NCBI RefSeq assembly: GCF_022539505.1
Contig: NC_061514.1
Coordinates: 250,840,124-250,904,123 of the forward strand
Origin: Lolium rigidum
Lineage: Eukaryota; Streptophyta; Magnoliopsida; Poales; Poaceae
Length of the DNA stretch: 64,000 bases
Direction: 5' to 3'
Position numbers and translations under genes: made by a program. Shown here one piece after another: positions 1 through 12,211 of the stretch (position 1 is its first letter; every line of letters starts with the position of its first letter). Below the pieces are notes generated by a model. The model did not search any database. It had not been told where the DNA came from and saw nothing but the letters and a program-made list of their open reading frames with translations.

Positions 1-305
1 AAGAAAGTGTCCTATTTACTCGCCTGCAGTTAGGGATATCAATGGGTACATATGACCCGCGTACCCGCCGAGTAAAAACCCAATAAGAGTACGGGTATGG
101 GATAATATATTACCCTTGGGTTTATAAATGGGAAAATATCGTACCCATCGGGTAGAGCGGGTACGGGTATAGGATTTCCGGTCTAACAATCTTTGTTAGG
201 TTAGTGAGGATTAGACCCCTATTTAGAACCGCTTCACCTTCTCTCATGCCTTTTTTTATCAATTTAATGTGTTGTAAGCGCGGGTATTTTTTACCCGCAG
301 GTATC

Positions 306-1903
306 TGATGCGTGCAGTCGACACGTCCGTTGGGAACCCCAAAAGGAAGGTGTGATGCGTACAGTAGCAAGTTTTTCCTCAGAAAGAAACCAAGGTTTAT
401 CGAACCAGTAGGAGCCAAGAAGCACGTTGAAGTTTGTTGATGGCGGAGTGTAGTGCGGCGCAACACCAGGGATTCCGGCGCCAACGTGGAACCTGCACAA
501 CACAATCACAAAACTTTGCCCCAACGTAACAGTGAGGTTGTCAATCTCACCGGCTTGCTGTAAACAAAGGATTAAACGTATTGTGTGGAAGATGATGATT
601 GATTGCGAAGAACAGTAAAGAACAATTGTAGTAGATTGTATTTCAGATGTAAAGAATAGGACCGGGGTCCACAGTTCACTAGTGGTGTCTCTCCCATAAG
701 ATAAGCAGATGTTGGGTGAACAAATTACAGTTGGGCAATTGACAAATAAAGAAGGCATAACAATGCACATACATATATCATGATGAGTACTATGAGATTT
801 AATCGGGGCATTACGACAAAGTACATAGACCGCTATCCGAGCATGCATCTATGCCTAAAAATTCCACCTTCGAGGTTATCATCCGAACCCCTTCCGATAT
901 TAAGTTGCAAACAACAGACAATTGCAATAAGTATGGTGCGTAATGTAATCAACACAAATATCCTTAGACAAAGCATCGATGTTTTATCCCTAGTGGCAAC
1001 AGCACATCCACAACCTTAGAACTTTCTGTCACTGTCCCAGATTTAATGGAGGCATGAACCCACTATCGAGCATAAATACCCCCTCTTGGAGTCACAAGTA
1101 TCAACTTGGCCGAGCCTCTACTAGCAACGGAGAGCATGCAAGAACATAAATAACATATATGATAGATTGGTAATCAACTTGACATAGTATTCAATATCCA
1201 TCGGATCCCAACAAACACAACATGAAGGATTACAAATAGATGATCTTGATCATGATAGGCAGCTCACAAGATCTAACATGATAGCACAATGAGGAGAAGA
1301 CAACCATCTAGCTACTGCTATGGACCCATAGTCCAGGGGTGAACTACTCACACATCGATCCGGAGGCGATCATGGCGATGAAGAGACTTCCGGGAGATGA
1401 TTCCCCTCTCCGGCAGGGTGCCGGAGGCGATCTCCCGAATCCCCCGAGATGGGATTGGCGGCGGCGGCGTCTCTGGAAGGTTTTCCGTATCGTGGCTCTC
1501 GGTACTGGGGGTTTCGCGATGAAGACTTTAAGTAGGCGGAAGGGCAGGTCAAGGGGCGTCACGAGGGCCCCACACAACAGGCCGGCGCGGCCAGCACCTG
1601 GGCCGCGCCGCCCTACTATGGCGCCGCCTCGTGGCCCCACTTCGTTTCCTCTCCGGTCTTCTGGAAGCTTCGTGCAAAAATAGGACCCTGAGCGTTGATT
1701 TCTTACAATTCCGAGAATATTTCCTTACTAAGATTTCTGAAACCAAAAACAGCAGAAAACAGCAACTGACTCTTCGGCATCTCGTCAATAGGTTAGTGCC
1801 GGAAAATGCATAATAATGACATATAATGTGTATAAAACATGTGAGTATCATCATAAAAGTAGCATGGAACATAAGAAATTATAGATACGTTTGGGACGTA
1901 TCA
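306..1903 (-). repeat. 3' LTR of retrotransposon 1
   Basis: The repeat is 1598 bp, starts TGATGCGTGC and ends GGGACGTATCA on the plus strand (element orientation TGATACGTCC...). It ends at the polypurine tract AGCATCCCCAAGCTTAG (1904-1920). Its partner is 5591-7191. Confidence 0.93.
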
Positions 1904-1920
1904 AGCATCCCCAAGCTTAG
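1904..1920 (-). other. Polypurine tract of retrotransposon 1
   Basis: On the minus strand it reads CTAAGCTTGGGGATGCT directly before the 3' LTR, the expected place for the plus-strand primer. Two more copies of the motif occur inside the element at about 3803-3819 and 3860-3876. Confidence 0.8.
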
Positions 1921-4469
1921 TTCCTACTCGCCCTCGAGTAGGTAAACGATAACAAAGATAATTTCTGAAGTGACATGCTATCATAATCTTGATCATACTA
2001 TTATAAAACATATGAGATGAATGCAGCGATTCAAAGCAATGGTAAAGACAATGAGTAAACAAATGAATCATATAGAAAAGACTTTTCATGAATAATACTT
2101 TCAAGACAAGCATCAATAAGACTTGCATAAGAGTTACTCATAAAGCAATAGATTCAAAGTAAAGGTAATGAAGCAACACAAAGGAAGATTAAGTTTCAGC
2201 GGTTGCTTTCAACTTCAACATGTATATCTCATGGATAATTGTCAACACAAAGCAATATAACAAGTGCAATAGGTAAACATGTAAGAATCAATGCACACGG
2301 TTGACACAAGTGTTTGCTTCTGGGATAGAAAGAATAGTCAAACTGACTCAACAATAAAGTAGAAGAATGGCCCTTCGCAGAGGGAAGCATTGATTACTAT
2401 ATTTGTGCTAGAGCTTTTCATTTTGAAAACAAGAAACAATTTTGTCAATGGTAGTAATAAAGCATATGTGTTATGTATAAGACATCTTATAAGTTGCAAG
2501 CCTCATGCATAGTATACCAATAGTGCTCTCACCTTGTCCTAATTAGCTTGGATTAACATGGATTATCATTGCATAGCATATGTTTCAACCAAGTGTCACA
2601 AAGGGGTACCTCTATGCTGCCTGTACAAAGGTCTAAGGAGAAAGCTCGCATTGGATTTCTCGCTTTTGATTATTCTCAACTTAGACATCCATACCGGGAC
2701 AACATAGACAACAGATAATGGACTCCTCTTTAATGCATAAGCATTCAACAACGGTTAATATTCTCATAAGAGATTGAGGATTAATTGTCCACACTGAAAC
2801 TTCCACCATGAATCATGGCTTTAGTTAGCGGCCCAATGTTCTTCTCTAACAGTATGCATACTCAAACCATATGATCATGAAAATCGCCCTTACTTCAGAC
2901 AAGACGAACATGCATAGCAGCTCACATGATATTCAACAAAGGTAAAAGAGTTGATGGCGTCCCCAAAAACATGGTTATCGCTCAACAAGCAACTTATTAA
3001 GAAATAAGACACATAAGTACATATTCTTCACCACAATAGTTTTTAAGGCTATTTGTCCCATGAGCTATATATTGCAAAGGCAAAGAATAGAAATTTTAAA
3101 GGTAGCACTCAAGTAATTAACTTTGGAATGGCGGAGAAATACCATGTAGTAGGTAGGTATGGTGGACACAAATGGCATGGTTATTGGCTCAAGGATTTGG
3201 ATGCACGAGAAGAATTCCTCTCAATACAAGGCTAGGCTAGCCAGGTTGTTTGAAGCAAACTCAAGTATAAAAGGTGCAGCAAAGCTCACATATGAACATA
3301 TTGTAACTATTATAAGACTTTATATTGTCTCCTTGTTGTTCAAACACCTCAACCGAGAAAATATCTAGACTCTAGAGATCAATCATGCAAACCAAATTTT
3401 AACAAGCTCTATGTAGTTATTCATTAATGGGTACAAGGTACATGATGCAAGAGCTTAAAAATGATCTATATGAGCACAACAATTGCCAAGTATCAAATTA
3501 TTCAAGACATTAAACCATTTACCACAGGCGGCATTTTCCGTTTCCAACCATATAACAATGAATGAAATAGTCCAACTTTCGCAATGAACATTAAAGATAA
3601 AGCTAAGAACATATGTGTTCATACGAAACAGCGGAGCGTGTCTCTCTCCCAAACAAAGAATGCTAGGATCCGAATTTATTCAAACAAAAACAAAAAGAAA
3701 AGCAAACAGACGCTCCAAGTAAAGCACATAAGATGTGATGGAATAAAAATATAGTTTCACTAGAGGAACCTAATAAGTTGTCGATGAAGAAGGGATGCCT
3801 TGGGCATCCCCAAGCTTAGACGCTTGAGTCTTCTTAAAATATGCAGGGATGAACCGCGGGGGCATCCCCAAGCTTTGACTTCTCACTCTTCTTGATCATA
3901 TTGTATCATCCTCCTCTCTTGACCCTTGAAAACTTCCTCCACACCAAACTCAAAACAAACTCATTAGAGGGTCAGTGCATAATTCATATATTCAGAGGTG
4001 ACATGATCATTCTTAACACTTCTGGACATTGCACAAAGCTACTGAAAGTTAATGGAACAAAGAAATCCATAAAACATAGCAAAACAGGCAATGCAAAATA
4101 AAAGGCAGAATCTGTCAAAAACGAACGAGTCCGTAAAGACGAATTTTAAAGAGGCACCGGACTTGCTCGGATGAAAATGCCCAAATTGAATGAAAGTTGC
4201 GTACATATCCGAGCAGATTTTTTTAAATTTTCTACGGAGACTACTTGCTCAAATTCGTGACGGCAAGAAATCTATTCCTGCAGCAGTAATCCAAATCTAG
4301 TATTGGCTTTACTATCAAAGACTTTACTTGGCACAACAATGCAATAAAATAAAGATAAGGAGAGGTTGCTACGGTAGTAACAACTTCCAAGACTCAAATA
4401 TAAAATAAAATGCAGAAGTAAAATAATGGGTTGTCTCCCATAAGCGCTTTTCTTTAACGCCTTTCAGCT
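1921..4469. other. Non-coding interior of retrotransposon 1
   Basis: About 2.5 kb without a credible ORF on either strand. It is alignable by eye with the corresponding interiors of the elements at 7939-16773 and 54707-59379. It includes a short hairpin GGATGCC-TTG-GGCATCC (about 3793-3809) and two internal polypurine-tract-like motifs. Confidence 0.75.
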
Positions 4470-4935
4470 AGGCGCAGAAAGTGTGAATCAAGTATTGTCA
4501 AGAGATGAAGCATCAACATTACCTCGGGCTTTACGCCTACCCTTCTTATTCTTTTTCTTACTCTTTGATTTAGGGAATACATGTCTACCTCCCGGTGTAG
4601 AGGTGAATTTTAGGGTGGCTTCTCCCACATCTATGACTGCTCCCAATAGTTTCGAGCAGGGATCTTCCGAGTGTGATTTGTCCTGTTCCTACACATTCAA
4701 TAACAAGATAATCGGTGGATACTTGTTCTTCCAAGAATGGTTGTATGCACACCCTCGGCTATTCCCTTAGGAATTATAACGAGTTATCAATAAGAGTTAT
4801 TCCTTCTCCCCTTCAACGAGTCCCCAAAGTGTCAAAGATTCATAAATACTCTTAGGCATAAGGCAAAATTCAGACATAATATCACAATTGGCATGAAAAC
4901 TTTCACCACCTATAACAACTTTAATAGTAGGGTCC
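4470..4935 (-). pseudogene. Degenerate retropepsin-like segment of retrotransposon 1
   Basis: Reading the minus strand downstream of the gag ORF, in a different frame, gives a stretch with CDIMSEFCLMPKSIYESL, resembling the region around the catalytic Asp of Athila-type proteases (usually DLGASxSVMP), followed by LTLWGLVEG. The frame is lost from gag near 4930 and again further downstream, so no continuous protease can be made. The Asp-Ile-Met-Ser sequence departs from the canonical DTG/DLG triad, so it may be a gag-linked domain rather than an active enzyme. Confidence 0.55.
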
Positions 4936-5359
4936 CATATTGAAGGTTCGAGTTCACCAAAACTTGATCAAGACGGTTACGAACATAACTATAATTTTTT
5001 TCCAAGCAAGATGCACTTGTCTCAAGAGTGTTTAATCTATTATAGATGCTAATAAGAGCTGAATCAAAGTTATTAGCTGAACTATGTGATGCAACCAATT
5101 TTTTTATGGCATTAAAAGCTTGATCACCGTCGCAATGAAGGAAATCTCCTCCCACTACAGCATCCAAGGCATATCTATAGCGAATCATAAGCCCAAAATA
5201 AAAGTTACTAAGAAGCAAACTTAGAATCATTTGAGGTTCAGTTTTACGATAAGAATCAAAAATTCTGGACCAAGCATCTTTAAAACTCTCCTCATCCCCT
5301 TGTTTAAAAGTGAAGACTAATTCCTCAGGTGAAGAAGTAACAGGTACAGAGCTAGACAT
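4910..5359 (-). CDS. Gag-like protein fragment of retrotransposon 1 (149 aa)
   Basis: The ORF starts at a Met about 200 nt inside the primer site and contains EELVFTFKQGDEESFKDAW and LSLLLSNFYFGL, features I recognise from gag-like ORFs of grass Athila-type elements. It carries a helical core (RYRYALDAVVGGDFLHCDGD) and a coiled-coil-like segment (SIYNRLNTLETSASCLEKN). The last 20 or so residues are a frameshift tail: the following codons in another frame (GELEPSIWDPTIKVV) continue the expected protein into the protease-like segment. It would form part of the virus-like particle. It is shorter than full gag proteins and probably non-functional as it stands. Confidence 0.6.
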   Translation of the reverse strand: MSSSVPVTSSPEELVFTFKQGDEESFKDAWSRIFDSYRKTEPQMILSLLLSNFYFGLMIRYRYALDAVVGGDFLHCDGDQAFNAIKKLVASHSSANNFDSALISIYNRLNTLETSASCLEKNYSYVRNRLDQVLVNSNLQYGTLLLKLL

Positions 5360-5561
5360 GATAACAGAAGTAAAAATGCAAGTAACTAATTTTTTTGTGT
5401 TTTTAATATAGAGAACAAGACAGTAAATAAAGTAAAACTACCAACTAATTTTTTTGTGTTTTTGATATAAGAGCAAACAAAGCAGTAAATAAAATAAAGC
5501 AAGACAAAAACAAAGTAAAGAGATTGGATGTGGAAGACTCCCCTTGCAGCGTGTCTTGATC

Positions 5562-5579
5562 TCCCCGGCAACGGCGCCA
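5562..5579 (-). other. Primer binding site (tRNA-Asp type) of retrotransposon 1
   Basis: The minus strand reads TGGCGCCGTTGCCGGGGA, the primer site associated with tRNA-Asp in Athila-like elements. It lies 11 nt inside the 5' LTR, which starts at 5591. Confidence 0.85.
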
Positions 5580-5590
5580 GAAAAAGAGCT

Positions 5591-7191
5591 TGATGCGTGC
5601 AATCGACACGTTCGTTGGGAACCCCAAGAGGAAGGTGTGATGCGTACAGTAGCAAGTTTTTCCTCAGAAAGAAACCAAGGTTTATCGAATCAGTAGGAGC
5701 CAAAAAGCACGTTGAAGGTTGTTGATGGCGGAGTGTAGTGCGGCGCAACACCAGGGATTCCGGCGCCAACGTGGAACCTGCACAACACAATCACAGAACT
5801 TTGCCCCAACATAACAGTGAGGTTGTCAATCTCACCGGCTTGCTGTAAACAAAGGATTAAACGTATTGTGTGGAAGATAATGATTGATTGCGAAGAACAG
5901 TAAAGAACAATTGCAGTAGATTGTATTTCAGATGTAAAAAATAGGACCGGGGTCCACAGTTCACTAGTGGTGTCTCTCCCATAAGATAAGCAGATGTTGG
6001 GTGAACAAATTACAGTTGGGCAATTGACAAATAAAGAGGGCATAACAATGCACATACATATATCATGATGAGTACTATGAGATTTAATCGGGGCATTACG
6101 ACAAAGTACATAGACCGCTATCCGGCATGCATCTATGCCTAAAAAGTCCACCTTCGGGTTATCATCCGAACCCCTTCCGGTATTAAGTTGCAAACAACGA
6201 GACAATTGCATTAAGTATGGTGTGTAATGTAATCAACACAAATATCCTTAGACAAAGCATCGATGTTTTATCCCTAGTGGCAACAGACACATCCACAACC
6301 TTAGAACTTTCACGTCACTTGTCCCGGATTTAATGGAGGCATGAACCCACTATCGAGCATAAATACCCCCTCTTGGAGTCACAAGTATCAACTTGGCCGA
6401 GCCTCTACTAGCAACGGAGAGAATGCAAGAACATAAATAACATATATGATAGATTGATAATCAACTTGACATAGTATTCAATATCCATCGGATCCCAACA
6501 AACACAACATGAAGGATTACAAATAGATGATCTTGATCATGATAGGCAGCTCACAAGATCTAACATGATAGCACAATGAGGAGAAGACAACCATCTAGCT
6601 ACTGCTATGGACCCATAGTCCAGGGGTGAACTACTCACACATCGATCCGGAGGCGATCATGGCGATGAAGAGACCTCCGGGAGATGATTCCCCTCTCCGG
6701 CAGGGTGCCGGAGACGATCTCCTGAATCCCCCGAGATGGGATTGGCGGCGGCGTCGTCTCTGGAAGGTTTTCCGTATCGTGGCTCTCGATACTGGGGGTT
6801 TCGCGACGAAGACTTTAAGTAGGCGGAAGGGCAGGTCAAGGGGCGTCACGAGGGCCCCACACAACAGGCCGGCGCGGCCGGCACTCGGGCCGCGCCGCCT
6901 CTGCGTGGCGCCGCCTCGTGGCCCCACTTCGTTTCCTCTCCGGTCTTCCGGAAGCTTCGTGCAAAAATAGGACCCCGGGCGTTGATTTCGTCCAATTCGA
7001 GAATATTTCCTTACTAGGATTTACTGAAACCAAAAACAGCGAGAAAACAACAAGCGGCTCTTCGGCATCTCGTCAATAGGTTAGTGCCGGAAAATGCATA
7101 ATAATGACATATAATGTGTATAAAACATGTGAGTATCATCATAAAAGTAGCATGGAACATAAGAAATTATAGATACGTTTGGGACGTATCA
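5591..7191 (-). repeat. 5' LTR of retrotransposon 1
   Basis: The repeat is 1601 bp and is the partner of 306-1903. It ends at 7191, followed directly by the target duplication GTATC. On the minus strand the GC-rich U3 end carries a TATA-like CCTACTTAAAG near 6818-6828, the likely core promoter. Confidence 0.92.
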
Positions 7192-7414
7192 GTATCCATT
7201 TACCCTGTCGGGTGTTATGGAAATTTTTTGTACCCATTAAGCTGGTATGGATACGGGTGACGGATAAGATTTTAGAAGAAGGATACAGGTATGGGATGGC
7301 CCGTACCTCCATCGCTACCTGCGGTGGAGATTGCGTTAGAGCATGTCTAATAGGCCCCGTATATTTTCGCCCCTTAAATCGCGAGTACAGGGCCTGTATT
7401 CAGTTTTCACCGGC

Positions 7415-7518
7415 CGAAAACTCGGACGAGCTAGCAGAACCCGTATCCCCACCCCGTAAAACAGAATTCTGTTTTACGGGGTGGGGATACGGGTTCTGCT
7501 AGCTCGTCCGAGTTTTCG
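7415..7518. repeat. Perfect 104-bp palindrome without a spacer
   Basis: The two 52-nt arms (7415-7466 and 7467-7518) are exact reverse complements meeting at AGAATTCT. I checked the pairing block by block: all 52 positions match and symmetry stops at 7414/7519. It lies in the left subterminal part of the Harbinger element. Confidence 0.97.
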
Positions 7519-7938
7519 ACCCCTCAAAACAGGGTTTTAGACAACAATGTGCACAATAATTTCAGATCAAACATAGCACATCCAAAATATGTGATGCATA
7601 ATTCATAGTTTTTAACATCACAACGCGATCATAGGCAATGTTCAAGCCACGGAAGTTCCCAAATGTGATCAACCATCAACGAGTCCATCTCCAGCGGCGC
7701 CACCACTCGCCGGAGACTCACCTTGAGCACTTCCACCACGAGCTTCACGCGCAGCTTTCTTCCTTGCTATGATGTCCGCCTTGGTCTCCTTCCACCACGC
7801 CAGCTGATCCTCGTCCATGCCGTCGGTGCGCATCATCATGATATCCCTCTCCTCGGCCAAGAGCTCCTTCATGGCCTTGGCTTCTTTGATTGCGATCATC
7901 TTCAAGTCAACCTCCCGCCTTGCTTCCACCTTGGCAAG

Positions 7939-9623
7939 TGATGTCTACGGGAGCTTCTATTCTTGTAGACAGTGTTGGGCCTCCAAGAGCAGAGGTTTGT
8001 AGAACAGCAGCAAGTTTCCCTTAAGTGGATCACCCAAGGTTTATCGATCTCAGGGAGGAAGAGGTCAAAGATATCCCTCTCATGCAACCCTGCAACCACA
8101 AAGCAAGAAGTCTCTTGTGTCCCCAACACACCTAGTAGGTGCACTAGTTCGGCGAAGAGATAGTGAAATACGAGGTGGTATGAATAAGTAGTAGCAACGG
8201 CACCGGAAAAGTGCTTTGCCCAGGACGATAAACAAGCGAGTAGTAACGCAGCGGTAGTAACGCAGCGGTAGTAACGCGATAAAACGAGTAAACAAGCAGC
8301 GATAGCGATATTTAGGAACAAAGCCTAGGGATCATACTTTCACTAGTGGACACTCTCAACATTGATCACATAACGAGAATAGATAAATGCATACTCTACA
8401 CTTTTGTTGGATGATGAACACATTGCGTAGGATTACACGAACCCTCAATGCCGGAGTTAACAAGCTCCACAATAATGCTCATATTTTAGTAAACTTTAGT
8501 GTAAGATAGATCAAAAGACTAAACCAAGTACTAGCAAAGCATGCACACTGTCACCTTCATGCATATGTAGGAGGAATAGATCACATCAATATTATCATAG
8601 CAATAGTTAACTTCATAATCTACAAGAGATCATAATCATAGCATAAACCAAGTACTAACACGGTGCACACACTTGTCACCTTTACACACGTGCGGGAGGA
8701 ATAGAACTACTTTAATAACTTTGCTAGAGTAGCACATAGATAAATTGTGATACAAACACATTGCAATCATAAAGAGATATAAATAAGCACCTCACTATGC
8801 CATTCAACAGTGAATAAGTATTCCGTGAAATATAGCCTAAGAGACCCACACGGTGCACACACTCGTCACCTTTACACACGTGGGACAAGGAGTCTCCGGA
8901 GATCACATAAGTAAAACTCACTTGACTAGCATAATGACATCTAGATTACAAGCATCATCATATGAATCTCAATCATGTAAGGCAACTCATGAGATTATTG
9001 TATTGAAGCACATAGGAGAGAGATGAACCACATAGCTACCGGTACAGCCCCGAGCCTCGATGGAGAACTACTCCCTCCTCATGGGAGCAGCAGCGGTGAT
9101 GAAGATGGCGGTGGAGATGGCAGCGGTGTCGATGGAGAAGCCTTCCGGGGGCACTTCCCCGCTCCGGCATCTTGGCTTCGCGATGGCGGCGGCTCTGGAA
9201 GGTTTTCCGTATCGTGGTTTTTCGTATCAGGGTTTTCGCGACAGAGGCTTTATATAGGCGAAGAGGCGGCGCAGGAGGGTCGAAGGGGTGGCCACACCAT
9301 ATGGCGGTGCGGCCAGGGCCTGGGCCGCGCCGGCCTATGGTCTGGGGGCCCAGTGCCCCCCTCTGGTCCTTCCCGGGTGTTCGGATGCTTCCGGTGAAAA
9401 TAGGAACCCGGGTCTTCGTTTCGTCCAATTCCGAGAATATTTCGTTACTAGGATTTCCGAAACCAAAAACAGCGAGAAACGAGAGCCGGCACTTCGGCAT
9501 CTTGTTAATAGGTTAGTTCCAGAAAATGCACGAATATGACATAAAGTGTGCATAAAACATGTAGGTATCATCAATAATATGGCATAGAACATAAGAAATT
9601 ATCGATACGTCGGAGACGTATCA
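7939..9623 (-). repeat. 3' LTR of retrotransposon 3
   Basis: The repeat is 1685 bp, begins TGATGTCTACGG and ends GGAGACGTATCA on the plus strand. Compared with its partner it lacks about 33 bp near 9170, between CCGG direct repeats. Many other differences from the partner fall at CAG/CTG sites. Confidence 0.94.
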
Positions 9624-9640
9624 AGCATCCCCAAGCTTAG
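9624..9640 (-). other. Polypurine tract of retrotransposon 3
   Basis: The minus strand reads CTAAGCTTGGGGATGCT directly before the 3' LTR. Further copies occur at 11503-11520 and 11561-11577. Confidence 0.8.
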
Positions 9641-12211
9641 TTACTGCTCGTCCCGAGCGGGTAAAACGATAACAAAGATAATTTCGAAGTGATATGCCAT
9701 CATAACCTTGATCATACTATTTGTAAACATATGTAGTGAATGCAGCGATCAAAACAATGGTAATGACATGAGTAAACAAGTGAATCATAAGGAAAGACTT
9801 TTCATGAATAGTACTTCAAGACAAGTATTAATAAGTCTTGCATAAGAGTTAACTCATAAAGCAATAAATCAAAGTAAAGGCATTGAAGCAACACAAAGGA
9901 AGATTAAGTTTCAGCGGTTGCTTTCAACTTGTAACATGTATATCTCATGGATAATTGTCAACATAGAGTAATATAACAAGTACAATATGCAAGTATGTAG
10001 GAATCAATGCACGAGTTCACACAAGTGTTTGCTTCTTGAGGTGGAGAGAGATAGGTGAGCTGACTCAACATAAAAGTAAAGAGAATGGTCCTTCAAAGAG
10101 GAAAGCATCGATTGCTATATTTGTGCTAGAGCTTTTATTTTGAAAACATGAAACAATTTTGTCAACGGTAGTAATAAAGCATATGAGTTATGTACATTAT
10201 ATCTTACAAGTTGCAAGCCTCATGCATAGTATACTAATAGTGCCCGCACCTTGTCCTAATTAGCTTGGACTACCGGATCTTTGCAATGCACATGTTTTAA
10301 CCAAGTGTCACAATGGGGTACCTCCATGCCGCTCTGTACAAAGGTCTAAGGAGAAAGCTCGCATTTTGGATTTCTCGCTTTTGATTATTCTCAACTTAGA
10401 CATCCATACCGGGACAACATGGACAACAGATAATGGACTCCTCTTTAATGCATAAGCATGTGGCAACAATTATTATTCTCATATGAGATTGAGGATATAT
10501 GTCCAAACTGAAACTTCCACCATGAATCATGGCTTTAGTTAGCGTCCCAAAGTTCTTCTCTAACAATATGCATGCTCCAACCATAAAGGTGGTAGATCTC
10601 TCTTACTTCAGACAAGACGGACATGCATAGCAACTCACATGATATCCAACAAAGAATAGTTGATGGCGTCCCCGAAGCATGGTTATCGCACAACAAGCAA
10701 CTTAATAAGAGATAAAGTGCATAAGTACATATTCAATACCACAATAGTTTTTAAGCTATTTGTCCCATGAGCTATATATTGCAAAGGTGAATGATGGAAT
10801 TTTAAAGGTAGCACTCAAGCAATTTACTTTGGAATGGCGGATAAATACCATGTAGTAGGTAGGTATGGTGGACACAAATGGCATAGTGGTTGGCTCAAGT
10901 ATTTTGGATGCATGAGAAGTATTCCCGCTCGATACAAGGTTTAGGCTAGCAAGGTTATTTGAAACAAACACAAGGATGAACGGTACAGCAAAACTCACAT
11001 AAAAGACATATTGTAAACATTATAAGACTCCATACCGTCTTCCTTGTTGTTCAAAACTCAATACTAGATGTTATCTAGACTCTAGAGAAACTAAATATGA
11101 AAACCAAATTGGCAAGCTCTAAGTATTTCTTCATTAATGGGTGCAAAGTATATGATGCAAGAGCTTAAACATGAGCACAACAATTGCCAAGTATCAAATT
11201 ATCCAAGACATTTTAGAATTACTACATGTAGTATTTTCCAATTCCAACCATATAACAATTTAACGAAGAAGAAACTTCGCCATGAATACTATGAGTAGAG
11301 CCTAAGGACATATTTGTCCATATGCTACAGCGGAGCGTGTCTCTCTCCCATACGAGTGAATGCTAGGATCCATTTTATTCAAACAAAACAAAAAATAAAA
11401 ACAAACCGACGCTCCAAGCAAAGTGCATAAGATGTGATGGAATAAAAATATAGTTTCGGGGGAGGAACCCGATAATGTTGTCGATGAAGAAGGGGATGCC
11501 TTGGGCATCCCCAAGCTTAGACGCTTGAGTCTTCTTAAAATATGCAGGGGTGAACCACCGGGGCATCCCCAAGCTTAGAGCTTTCACTCTCCTTGATCAT
11601 ATTGCATCATACTCCTCTCTTGATCCTTGAAAACTTCCTCCACACCAAACTCGAAACAACTCATTAGAGGGTTAGTGCATAATAAAAATTCACATGTTCA
11701 GAGGTGATACAATCATTCTTAACACTTCTGGACATTGCATAAAGCTACTTGGACATTAATGGATCAAAGAAATTCATCCAACATAGCAAAAGAGGCAATG
11801 CGAAATAAAAGACAGAATCTGTCAAAACAGAACAGTCCGTAAAGATGGATTTTATTAGGCCACCAGACTTGCTCAAATGAAAATGCTCAAATTGAATTAA
11901 AGTTGCGTACATATCTGAGGATCACTCACGTAAATTGGCATAATTTTCTGAGTTACCTACAGATAATTAGACCCAGATTCGTGACAGCAAAGAAATCTGT
12001 TTCTGCGCAGTAATCCAAATCTAGTACTTACTTCACTATCAAAGACTTTACTTGGCACAACAAAACACAAAACTAAGATAAGGAGAGGTTGCTACAGTAG
12101 TAAACAACTTCCAAGACACAAATATAAAACAAAGTACTGTAGCAAAATAACACATGGGTTATCTCCCAAGAAGTTCTTTCTTTATAGCCGTTAAGATGGG
12201 CTCCAGCAGTT
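9641..12211. other. Non-coding interior of retrotransposon 3
   Basis: About 2.6 kb between the polypurine tract and the small hydrophobic ORF with no credible protein. It carries the hairpin GGGGATGCC-TTG-GGCATCCCC at 11492-11512, overlapping a polypurine-like motif. Confidence 0.75.

Larger units (their letters stand above)
306..7191 (-). mobile_element. LTR retrotransposon 1, Ty3/Gypsy Athila-like, non-autonomous
   Basis: This is a complete element with two LTRs (306-1903 and 5591-7191) and a perfect 5-bp target duplication GTATC (301-305 and 7192-7196). It reads on the minus strand: a tRNA-Asp type primer site sits just inside the right LTR and a polypurine tract just inside the left LTR. 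The 3.7-kb interior encodes a gag-like ORF and a broken retropepsin-like stretch only; no reverse transcriptase, RNase H or integrase is present. It inserted into the short hAT element. The LTRs are nearly identical by eye, so the insertion is fairly recent. The fragment at 54707-59379 belongs to the same family. Confidence 0.93.
31..7317. mobile_element. Short non-autonomous hAT element, split by an LTR retrotransposon
   Basis: The left end reads TAGGGATATC and the right end, reversed, TAGCGATGGA, an imperfect hAT-like terminal inverted repeat. The flanks CCTGCAGT (23-30) and CCTGCGGT (7318-7325) form an 8-bp target-site duplication with one mismatch, the size expected for hAT. The outer parts (31-305 and 7197-7317) are full of GGGTACGGGTATGG-like motifs on both strands, as in the subterminal repeats of Ac-like elements. 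Without the nested retrotransposon it is only about 400 bp and has no transposase, so it is a MITE-like derivative that would need transposase from elsewhere. The ends are degenerate, so the superfamily call rests mainly on the duplication length and repeats. Confidence 0.62.

Noticed and set aside
1339..1683. 114-codon ORF recurring at 6626-6970
   Set aside because: It is part of the LTR of element 1, present in both LTRs with arginine-rich compositional translation; not a gene.
7723..8163. Plus-strand ORFs at the Harbinger/LTR junction
   Set aside because: They cross the insertion border of element 3 and are antisense to the ORF1 C-terminus.
9641..12211. Possible hidden polymerase genes in the retrotransposon interiors
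   Set aside because: I looked for reverse transcriptase (YxDD) and integrase (HHCC, DDE) signatures in the interiors of elements 1-5 and saw none; the stretches are full of stops in all frames.
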